Origin: CAISIP01 sp037968655
GTDB lineage: Bacteria; Pseudomonadota; Gammaproteobacteria; Burkholderiales; Burkholderiaceae_C
NCBI GenBank assembly: GCA_037968655.1
Contig: JBBKVW010000241.1
Coordinates: 1-6,532 of the forward strand
Length of the DNA: 6,532 nt
Reading direction: 5' to 3'
Shown: in pieces, positions 1 through 5,677 of the stretch
Layout: each line of letters starts with the position of its first letter
Position numbering within the stretch: the first letter of the stretch is position 1
Translations under genes and position numbers: made by a program
The notes under the pieces: generated by a model
Told to the model about the DNA's origin: nothing
What the model saw: the letters and a program-made list of their open reading frames with translations, nothing else
Databases searched by the model: none

Positions 1-1
1 A

Positions 2-51
2 TGGACGGCGTCAAGCAGCATGGCCGGTCTAACGACAATCATCCTGGCCGG
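2..51. repeat. Left terminal inverted repeat region of the IS (two transposase-binding-like boxes)
   Basis: Two 20-bp boxes lie at 8-27 (gcgtcaagcagcatggccgg) and 32-51 (acgacaatcatcctggccgg), a 24-bp period. They are the inverse of the two boxes at the right end; the inner copy matches the outer right box at 17 of 20 positions. The array lies downstream of istB, whose stop codon is at 84-86. The boxes are probably IstA binding sites, by analogy with IS21. Confidence 0.85.
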
Positions 52-83
52 TTGGACGGGGATGAATGTCGCTGGTTACTGGG

Positions 84-926
84 TCATTGAGGGTGCTCCT
101 TGGGGTGGTTGTCACTGGATGATTGACGTTTGCGCTGGTCCTTTTTGTCGTTGTCGCGCTGGATCTTCTGGTTGCGTGCGGCCTGTTTGCCGCGGTAGCT
201 CTCGACCTTGTTCAGCTCGAAGATCGTTGAGTGGTGAACCAGGCGGTCGATGGCGGCCACCGTCATGCCGGGGTCTGGGAACACGTTGTCCCAGCCCGAG
301 AATGGCTGATTGGCCGTGATCAGGATGCTGCGCCGCTCGTAGCGCTCGGCGATCAGCTCAAACAGCACGCTGGTTTCCGCCTGGTCGCGCCGGACATACG
401 ACAGGTCGTCAAGAATGAGAAGGTCGTAGCGGTCCAGCTTCGCCAGCGCCTGGGGCAATTGCAGATTCTGGCGCGCGGCTTGCAGGCGTTGCACCAATTC
501 GCTGGTGCGCGTGTACAGCACCCGGTAACCTGCGTCGATCAGCGCGTGCCCGATGCCGCATCCAACATGGCTTTTACCCACACCGGGCGGGCCGAAGATC
601 AGGACCGTGGCCCCTTTCTCAAGCCAGGAGTCGCCGCTGGAGAGCGCCATGACATGAGCCTTTGACAGCATCGGCACCTCGGCGAAGTCGAAACTGGCCA
701 GCGTCTTGGTCACGTCGAGCTGGGATTCCACCCGGTGGCGCTCAACGCGCCGCTTGGCGCGCTCGGCCAGTTCGTGTTCCAGCAAGGCCCCCAGGAAGCG
801 CGTGGCCGGCCAGCTCTCCTTGTCCGATCGCTCGGCGAATTCGGGCCACAGGCGACCGATCGTTGGCAGGCGCAGCTCGGTGAGCATCAACGCGTTGCGC
901 CCGGGCTCATAGGACGGCGCGGTCAT
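84..926 (-). CDS. istB: IS21-family helper ATPase IstB
   Basis: This is the AAA+ helper ATPase of IS21 transposition. In the family it oligomerises on target DNA and recruits and activates the IstA transposase; it is related to DnaC-type helicase loaders. The 280-residue length is in the usual range with a somewhat extended tail. Visible motifs are the N-terminal IstB segment (about 14-80), Walker A GPPGVGKS at 112-119, Walker B LLILDD at 169-174, a sensor-1-like ITAN at 203-206, and a candidate arginine finger in AIDRL (R228). The last 35 residues are highly basic and polar. The ATG at 926 overlaps the istA stop as ATGA, the classic IS21 arrangement for translational coupling, which supports this start. 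Met14 (MLTELRLP) is a possible internal start. No disruption is seen. Confidence 0.96.
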   Translation of the reverse strand: MTAPSYEPGRNALMLTELRLPTIGRLWPEFAERSDKESWPATRFLGALLEHELAERAKRRVERHRVESQLDVTKTLASFDFAEVPMLSKAHVMALSSGDSWLEKGATVLIFGPPGVGKSHVGCGIGHALIDAGYRVLYTRTSELVQRLQAARQNLQLPQALAKLDRYDLLILDDLSYVRRDQAETSVLFELIAERYERRSILITANQPFSGWDNVFPDPGMTVAAIDRLVHHSTIFELNKVESYRGKQAARNQKIQRDNDKKDQRKRQSSSDNHPKEHPQ

Positions 927-2470
927 GCTGCCAGCGCCTCAAGTTTGTCTTGCGACTCGTCTTGCAGGTCATTGGCTTGCCCGCTTGGCAGCAGTGCGTC
1001 ATATCGGCTTGCCGGCGGAATCACGACCGTGACGTGCGGCACCTCGGTCTTGCGCGGGGCGAATTCCTCGCGCAATCGCTTCACATCGGGCAACTCACCG
1101 GCCACCAGCAATTCGTCCAGTCGCTGAGCCAGCACAGCTTCCACGCCGTCGCGCGCGGCCATCTCCAGCAGCGCAACGATGGTCTGGCACGCCTGGCGCT
1201 GCGTGAGCCGCAAGTCAAGTTGCTCCCAGGTCCGGCGGTACGCCTCGCGCGGAAACAATGCATCACGGAACGCCAGGCCCTTGAACGCCTGGGGTTTGCG
1301 TTTGAGGGCGTCGATGAAGTGGCGGTAGTCGATCGCCCGCCCGCGCGTGGTGCCGGGGGAACGCGCGCCGCGCGCCATCGTGAGTACCAGCGTGCCGGAG
1401 AGGTAACAGTCCAGCCGGTCGCTGTACAGGCGCACCTTCAGGCGGTGGCCGATCAGGCGCGAGGGCGCACTGTACAGGATGGCGCGCACGGTGAAGGTGC
1501 CGCAGCGGGTGACACGGGCCTCTTCCTCGACAAAGTCAGTGGTGCGTCGCACGGGCAGGTCCTGCAACTGTTCGCGCTCGATGCGAAACGCCGCGCCATT
1601 GCGCCGGTTGCGCCGCATCACGGCCTCCCGTACGAACGCCTCGTAGGCCGCACGGTCGTCGAAGTCGCGGTGCCCGCGTAGCAGCAGGGCCTGCTCGAGC
1701 GCCTCCTTCAGATACCGGTGGGAGGATTCGACACTGCCATTCTCGTGGCTCAGGCCACGGTTGTTGCGCGTGCCCACCATACCGTAGTGCTCCAGCAGTG
1801 CCGTGTACCGTGCGGTGAAGTCCTCCTCCTCGGTCAGGTTCTTGAAGGCTGCCGACAGGCTGTCGCTGCGATGCTCCTGCGGGACGCCACCGGCTTGCCA
1901 CAGGGCGTTCTGCAGCCCCTTGGACAACGCCTGGAAACTCTCGCCACCCTCGACCACTTCCACATGTTCCCAACGCGAGAAGGCCAGCACGAAGTGGTAC
2001 AGAATGTGGGCAAACGGCGCGTTCGCAATCGTGATGCGCAACTCGCCCATGGCGGTGAAGTCCGACAGGCCCCGGTGGCCCGGCGCATGTTCCTGCGCGA
2101 AGAACACTTCCTTTGGCGGTCCTTCCAGAGCACGCCATTGGCGGATGTGACGTTGCAACGTGCGCAGTGTGCCGTCCGGAAATTGATCGGGGTAATCGTC
2201 CTGGAGCTTGCGCAGCAGCGTGATGGCCATCAGTTTGGGGGCGCTCTTGAGCAGCGGCACGACTTCGCTGTCCCAGACCTGGACAAACGGATCGGCACGA
2301 GAGCGCCAATAGCGTCTGGGGTTCTGCGAGGGAAGCGTGGCCGCTTGCTCAATACGTCGGGCGCTGCGCTCACTGATGCCGGCCTTGGCCGCGGCCAGGG
2401 CTTGTGACTTGTTCTTGCGGATGTTCATGTAGAGGCAAACCTGTTGATCGGTGATTCGGGGTGATGGCAA
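923..2470 (-). CDS. istA: IS21-family transposase IstA (DDE recombinase)
   Basis: This is the transposase that cuts and joins the element ends, together with IstB. The product has 515 residues, normal for IstA. An N-terminal helix-turn-helix lies around residues 20-42 (SQALAAAKAGISERSARRIE), and a second DNA-binding segment around 100-112 (TLRTLQRHIRQW). The RNase H-fold integrase core follows. Its likely catalytic triad is D137 in GLSDF, D203 in HRSDS and E248 in NGSVESSH, the usual IS21 contexts. A C-terminal beta-barrel-like and helical region runs from about 320 to the end. The chosen start is TTG at 2470, because the protein family typically begins a few residues before the RITDQQV motif. 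A weak GAGAAG ribosome-binding sequence lies 8 nt upstream. The first in-frame ATG is 14 codons later (MNIRKNK) and would cut into the conserved start. A hairpin abuts the start codon. The gene reads through without frameshift. Confidence 0.96.
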   Translation of the reverse strand: MPSPRITDQQVCLYMNIRKNKSQALAAAKAGISERSARRIEQAATLPSQNPRRYWRSRADPFVQVWDSEVVPLLKSAPKLMAITLLRKLQDDYPDQFPDGTLRTLQRHIRQWRALEGPPKEVFFAQEHAPGHRGLSDFTAMGELRITIANAPFAHILYHFVLAFSRWEHVEVVEGGESFQALSKGLQNALWQAGGVPQEHRSDSLSAAFKNLTEEEDFTARYTALLEHYGMVGTRNNRGLSHENGSVESSHRYLKEALEQALLLRGHRDFDDRAAYEAFVREAVMRRNRRNGAAFRIEREQLQDLPVRRTTDFVEEEARVTRCGTFTVRAILYSAPSRLIGHRLKVRLYSDRLDCYLSGTLVLTMARGARSPGTTRGRAIDYRHFIDALKRKPQAFKGLAFRDALFPREAYRRTWEQLDLRLTQRQACQTIVALLEMAARDGVEAVLAQRLDELLVAGELPDVKRLREEFAPRKTEVPHVTVVIPPASRYDALLPSGQANDLQDESQDKLEALAA

Positions 2471-2472
2471 TG

Positions 2473-2502
2473 GGCGGGCTTCTCTTTGAGACTTAGCCCG
2501 CC
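2473..2502 (-). promoter_or_regulatory. Hairpin abutting the istA start codon
   Basis: An exact 8-bp inverted repeat (ggcgggct at 2473-2480 and agcccgcc at 2495-2502) with a 14-nt loop lies in the istA leader. Its 3' arm on the istA mRNA ends 2 nt before the TTG start and covers the space between the weak GAGAAG ribosome-binding sequence and the start codon. Folding would hinder initiation, which could limit transposase made from read-through transcripts. The inverted repeat is seen directly; the regulatory role is inferred from how IS10 and IS50 use similar structures. Confidence 0.55.
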
Positions 2503-2523
2503 ATCCTGAACCCCTCCAACCCG

Positions 2524-2583
2524 CCGGCGCCGGTGGCTCGTCGTCTACGGCGGCTACGCCGCCTTCGACTCCTCACCACCGGC
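2524..2583. other. GC-rich nested inverted repeats in the IS right non-coding end
   Basis: This short stretch between the istA leader and the terminal boxes contains a perfect palindrome ccggcgccgg (2524-2533), a tight hairpin ggcggc-tac-gccgcc (2549-2563), flanking gtcg/cgac arms (2540-2543 and 2566-2569), and outer arms ccggtgg/ccaccgg (2530-2536 and 2576-2582). Together they can form one long, interrupted stem on either strand. The structure might block transcription into the element or shape DNA at the end; neither role is shown by sequence alone. Confidence 0.45.
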
Positions 2584-2628
2584 CATCATGTTTGTCGCTC
2601 GACCGGACAAGATGATTGTCGCGCCCCA
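2579..2628. repeat. Right terminal inverted repeat region of the IS (two transposase-binding-like boxes)
   Basis: Two 20-bp direct copies lie at 2579-2598 (ccggccatcatgtttgtcgc) and 2603-2622 (ccggacaagatgattgtcgc), 16 of 20 identical, at a 24-bp period. They are inverted relative to the boxes at the left end. The outer box is followed by gcccca, giving a CA-3' terminus at 2628. The next bases (ca) leave 2630 as an alternative end. This end is upstream of istA, so any istA promoter must lie within or just inside it; no convincing -35/-10 pair was resolved. Confidence 0.85.
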
Positions 2629-2650
2629 CAAAGGCTGAAAACTGCTCGTG

Positions 2651-2655
2651 GGAGG
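2651..2655 (+). promoter_or_regulatory. Strong ribosome binding site before ATG 2661
   Basis: A GGAGG sits 5 nt upstream of the ATG at 2661, the only textbook ribosome binding site near the start of the lipase reading frame. It favours this start over the TTG at 2616, which lies inside the IS end, and over the ATG at 2820, which has no clear ribosome binding site but sits exactly before the lipoprotein signal sequence. Confidence 0.5.
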
Positions 2656-2660
2656 TTCTC

Positions 2661-3848
2661 ATGTTCAGAATGCGAAGCAAGCAAGGTTCTCTTGGTCTGC
2701 GATTGTTCGATTGTTGGTCCTCGTTGTCACTTCCAAACCAGGTTCGCCGACGCCCAAGCTGTTTTCCTGGAACGGGTTCGATCAGATCGATCCCTCTGTC
2801 ACATCCAAAGCGGCCTCGAATGTTGCTGGTGCTGCTACTGGCCGTTCTTCAAGGCTGCACGCACTTTGCGGTCGAGGACTGTGGTGGTGAAGTCCTCGGC
2901 AATAACGAGCCTCGGATACGGTCGTCGCACTTTCGCATGTTGATTGCCGATCTCCCTGCTGCTGCAAATCGATTTGTGCCCTACGCAGCGATGTCGGCTC
3001 TGGCCTATGCCGAAGATGCGAACTGTGGCGCGACAGAACCGAGGATTGCGGCTGCAGAACGTGACAGGCTCGAAACGGAACTTGCTGCCAGAGGTTGGCG
3101 GGAGGTGAAGGATGTTCAGTGGGTGCCGCCATGCGAAAACGATGTGGGGCTTTTCTTTCGCGTGTGGGCATCGGAATCAGACACGAGGCAGGTCGTTGTT
3201 GCGTTCAGAGGTACTTGGGGCATGAAGGATTGGCTTTACGGCAATCTGCATTGGGTCACGCGATTCCTGCCCATGGAAGACCAATATTCCCAAGCCAGAA
3301 AGGCGGCCCAACACGTGTTCGATCGCTTTCCTGCAGACCCGCTGAAGGCTACGCATTTCTACGCTACAGGTCATTCGCTTGGAGGGGGCCTGGCGCAGCA
3401 TGTGCTGTACTCTCATCCGACCAGGATTGACCAGGCGATCGCGTTTGATCCCAGCTCGGCAACCGGCTTTGCGGATCAGTCGTCAACCAATAAGGTCCTG
3501 GGTTGCCAGTGCAACTTGGAGGACCTGACTGGTGAACCCAGGATTTTTCGAGTTTATGACGCGTACGAAATACTCTCGAATCTACGGATTTTCCACAAGA
3601 TTTTTCTGCCTCCCGAGCGACACATTCAGGAAGTTCGCTTTCCAAATGAAGCATCGCACTCGATGAAAGGGCTGGCGAACTACCTGATCAGCAAGGCAAA
3701 ATCAACGGCCGTCTATGCTGTTCCCTGGTACGCAGGCAAGGGCAGCTACACGTCAAGCGAGTCGTGCACTGCGGCATTTGTAAAAAGTCAAAAAGATAGC
3801 TGTGACGTAAAGGTGACGCAGGGTCAGTGGCTCAAATGCCCGCAATAA
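2661..3848 (+). CDS. Class 3 lipase-family protein, probable lipoprotein
   Basis: This is an alpha/beta-hydrolase of the class 3 lipase family, which cleaves acylglycerols or phospholipids. Numbered from ATG 2661 (395 residues), the oxyanion-hole motif VVAFRGT ends at about 185, and the nucleophile elbow GHSLGG has Ser239. The likely acid is Asp300 in FRVYDAYE, and His333 in ASHSMKGL completes the triad. A hydrophobic stretch MLLVLLLAVLQGC ends in a lipobox-like LQGC at Cys66. Starting at the ATG at 2820 would place that cysteine at residue 13, giving a 342-residue lipoprotein with Thr after the Cys, which suits the outer membrane. The 53 residues before it look poorly coding (rich in Arg, Ser and Trp, with weak GC3). 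The ATG at 2661 has the strong ribosome binding site and is listed, but 2820 may be the true start. The C-terminal half has several cysteines (282, 284, 369, 381, 393), compatible with disulfides in an exported enzyme. An IS end lies about 32 bp upstream. Substrate is unknown. Confidence 0.85.
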   Translation: MFRMRSKQGSLGLRLFDCWSSLSLPNQVRRRPSCFPGTGSIRSIPLSHPKRPRMLLVLLLAVLQGCTHFAVEDCGGEVLGNNEPRIRSSHFRMLIADLPAAANRFVPYAAMSALAYAEDANCGATEPRIAAAERDRLETELAARGWREVKDVQWVPPCENDVGLFFRVWASESDTRQVVVAFRGTWGMKDWLYGNLHWVTRFLPMEDQYSQARKAAQHVFDRFPADPLKATHFYATGHSLGGGLAQHVLYSHPTRIDQAIAFDPSSATGFADQSSTNKVLGCQCNLEDLTGEPRIFRVYDAYEILSNLRIFHKIFLPPERHIQEVRFPNEASHSMKGLANYLISKAKSTAVYAVPWYAGKGSYTSSESCTAAFVKSQKDSCDVKVTQGQWLKCPQ

Positions 3849-3978
3849 GGACTGAGCGCTGGCCTTGAAGTCGATTCGGTTCCAGAAGGCAACGACATAC
3901 CCAGTTCGCGTGCCAAATTGGATTTTCCTCGAACGACTTTGCGTAGTAACCCGGCATCCAACAAGAAGCGAGAAAATT

Positions 3979-5559
3979 ATGCGACGTCATTGCAGGATGG
4001 TCTCATTCAAACTCGCAGAGATTGTTGCCGTGGGCCTTGTCTTGCTTTGGGCTACTGATGTCCCCAATGCGCGAGCGGACGACGGATATGTGAGGGACGC
4101 TGGAAACGGGTGCGCGGTTTTCAAGCCCAACCTCAAGCCTAACGAGATAGTGACTTGGCAAGGCGCTTGTGCCTCTGGCCAGGCGAGCGGGCCCGGTGTC
4201 GCGAAATGGACCGCGGGCGACGGGTCATTCGTGTCGTTCGAGGGGACGTTCGCCCAAGGCCGGCTACAGGGTGAGGGGCGGATGACCGCCTCCGGCGGCG
4301 ACCGATACGTCGGATCGTACAGAGACGGCAAGCGGGAGGGGCGGGGCATGTTTTTGTCGGCTAATCAAGACCGCTACGAAGGCCAGTACAAAGACAATCA
4401 ACGAAGCGGAAACGGCATATTGACTCTGGCGTCCGGATTGAGGACAGAAGGAGAGTGGTCCAACGGCTTACAAGTTACAGCCAACGCGTCGGCTGTTGTC
4501 GTGCCATCCGCGGCACTTCTGCCACAAATACCGCCTGCCAAACAGGCGATGCCTTCTGCGTCGTTGCCAGCTTCGGCAACTGTGGGTGCCCCTCTGGTTC
4601 AGGCCACGCAGCCGAATCCTTCGGTGAAGCAGAAAGCGCAACAGCAGCAAGCTGGTGAGCGTCTAAAGGCCCAAGAGGAACGTGCGGCGCAACAACGGGC
4701 CATTGAAAAACAACAAAGGGAGCAACAGGTCGACGCTCAGCGAGTCATCGAGCGCCAGCAACTGATTGATCAGGTGTTGTTTTGGTTTGCATTGATATCG
4801 CCTGTGCTTGTGGCCGTGTTGGTCTGGCAACTGAAGTGGAGGCAGGCCGTTTCAGGCTCTGAAGGCTTTGGCAGATGGCTAGGCAGCAGAGCGGTCCGAG
4901 CCCGCGAGAGGGCTGGATTTTTCTCGCGCTGTGTCGAACAGCCGTTGTTGTGGAGCGCGAACAAGGTCCTTGTATGGACCACCACAATCGGAGACGAATT
5001 TCTGAAGGCCGGAGTGCGATTGGCGTTGTGGGGTTACTTGCTTGGCTTGGCGATTTTCTTGGCGTATGTAGTCACGATGCTTGTAATCGCTTTGGTGGTG
5101 TTGGCTGTATCCCTTTGGCTGCTCAGCGCAGTATTTGGCGATGACCAAGGTCAATCGACAGGTAGGAGCAGCGCGCGGGAAGCCGCGCTCCCTTCGCACG
5201 CGTTTGCCAATGGCGAGTCACGCGAGCGCGATGGGTTTTTTGGCGCCTATACAGAGACGCGTAATGCGAACGGAGAGGTCGTTTCTGAATCTCGTCAACG
5301 GGAAGGACTCTTCGGCGCTTACACCGAAACGCGCGATACCGAGGGCGACGTAATTGCTGAGTCACGGGAACGTGATGGCTTTTTTGGCTCCTACACCGAG
5401 GCGCGCGACGCTGACGGTGACGTGCTGGCTGAGAGCCGGCAGCGCGAGGGATTTTTTGGCCCCTATACCGAGACGAAAGACGCCGATGGCAATGTGGTGG
5501 CTGAGTCGCGCGAGCGGGACGGCCTGCTCGGACCGTACACGGAGCACAAGCGGGTCTGA
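3979..5559 (+). CDS. MORN-repeat membrane protein with C-terminal 24-residue repeats
   Basis: The function is not known. From ATG 3979 (526 residues) the protein starts with a signal peptide (charged MRRHCR, hydrophobic AEIVAVGLVLLWA, likely cleavage after ARA at 33). A Cys-containing degenerate MORN unit follows (58-77; Cys45 and Cys64 could pair), then MORN units at about 87-102, 109-125 and 132-148 (YEGQYKDNQRSGNG) and a partial one at 155-163. An Ala/Pro linker leads to a Gln/Glu/Arg-rich coiled coil (217-262). One membrane segment lies at 266-285, then a basic loop, then a 39-residue hydrophobic stretch (348-386) long enough for a membrane hairpin. The C-terminus (413-526) is a repeat array. 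The frame stays open upstream to a TTG at 3865, but the ATG at 3979 gives a proper signal peptide; Met7 (3997) is also possible. MORN units in other proteins contact membranes or proteins. The gene follows the lipase by 130 bp on the same strand. Confidence 0.85.
   Translation: MRRHCRMVSFKLAEIVAVGLVLLWATDVPNARADDGYVRDAGNGCAVFKPNLKPNEIVTWQGACASGQASGPGVAKWTAGDGSFVSFEGTFAQGRLQGEGRMTASGGDRYVGSYRDGKREGRGMFLSANQDRYEGQYKDNQRSGNGILTLASGLRTEGEWSNGLQVTANASAVVVPSAALLPQIPPAKQAMPSASLPASATVGAPLVQATQPNPSVKQKAQQQQAGERLKAQEERAAQQRAIEKQQREQQVDAQRVIERQQLIDQVLFWFALISPVLVAVLVWQLKWRQAVSGSEGFGRWLGSRAVRARERAGFFSRCVEQPLLWSANKVLVWTTTIGDEFLKAGVRLALWGYLLGLAIFLAYVVTMLVIALVVLAVSLWLLSAVFGDDQGQSTGRSSAREAALPSHAFANGESRERDGFFGAYTETRNANGEVVSESRQREGLFGAYTETRDTEGDVIAESRERDGFFGSYTEARDADGDVLAESRQREGFFGPYTETKDADGNVVAESRERDGLLGPYTEHKRV
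5215..5556 (+). repeat. Tandem 72-bp coding repeat (24-residue ESRxRxGxxGxYTE units)
   Basis: Four full copies and one partial copy of a 24-residue unit occur at 5215-5286, 5287-5358, 5359-5430, 5431-5502 and 5503-5556. Each reads ESR(E/Q)R(D/E)G-(F/L)(F/L)G-x-YTE-x-(R/K), followed in the full copies by an N/D-rich turn such as DADGDV. Copies 1, 3 and 5 have ERD and copies 2 and 4 have QRE, so the array alternates. Synonymous codons differ widely between copies while the residues stay conserved, which points to an old, selected protein repeat rather than recent slippage. Confidence 0.9.
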
Positions 5560-5677
5560 ATGAATGTTCCGCTGGTGCAACAGCCGCCATGCTGAAGCCG
5601 CTAACCTGTCTCCCGTATGACGGCTGCCAGCGAGGCTCGGCGCTAGGCTATCGACGAACAGTCCTGGAACAACAACC

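Larger units (their letters stand above)
2..2628 (-). mobile_element. IS21-family insertion sequence, apparently complete
   Basis: The element consists of an istA-istB pair on the minus strand bounded by matching inverted ends. Reading inward, the left end starts TGGACGGCGTCAAG and the right end starts TGGGGCGCGACAATC, so a TG...CA element of about 2.63 kb fits both sides. A right end at 2630 (TGTGGGGC) is possible. Each end carries two 20-bp boxes 24 bp apart, and all four match one consensus. IS21 elements characteristically have such multiple end repeats, 5'-TG/CA-3' termini and a two-gene layout, and they duplicate a 4-8 bp target. Only one base of left flank is present, so the target duplication cannot be checked. 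Neither gene shows a frameshift or internal stop, and the catalytic residues are intact. Family assignment is firm; the exact end base is inferred. Confidence 0.92.

Noticed and set aside
950..1681. Plus-strand open frame of 243 codons inside istA
   Set aside because: It lies wholly antisense to the well-conserved transposase and has no recognisable domain.
1536..2309. Second minus-strand frame of 257 codons overlapping istA
   Set aside because: It is a frame-shifted shadow of the transposase core; the main frame carries the DDE residues.
2616..2660. TTG start at 2616 for the lipase, which would begin inside the IS
   Set aside because: It lies in the terminal repeat of the IS and has no ribosome binding site. 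The better-supported starts are 2661 and 2820.
3865..3978. Upstream TTG start extending the MORN protein by 38 residues
   Set aside because: It would bury the signal peptide behind a non-hydrophobic leader. The ATG at 3979 directly precedes a standard signal sequence.
5215..5556. 72-bp tandem copies considered as a CRISPR array or non-coding satellite
   Set aside because: The copies are contiguous with no unique spacers, stay in one reading frame, and conserve residues rather than nucleotides.
5581..5626. cagccg/cggctg inverted repeat as a terminator after the MORN gene
   Set aside because: The stem is only 6 bp with a long loop and no following T-run, so it is not a convincing rho-independent terminator.
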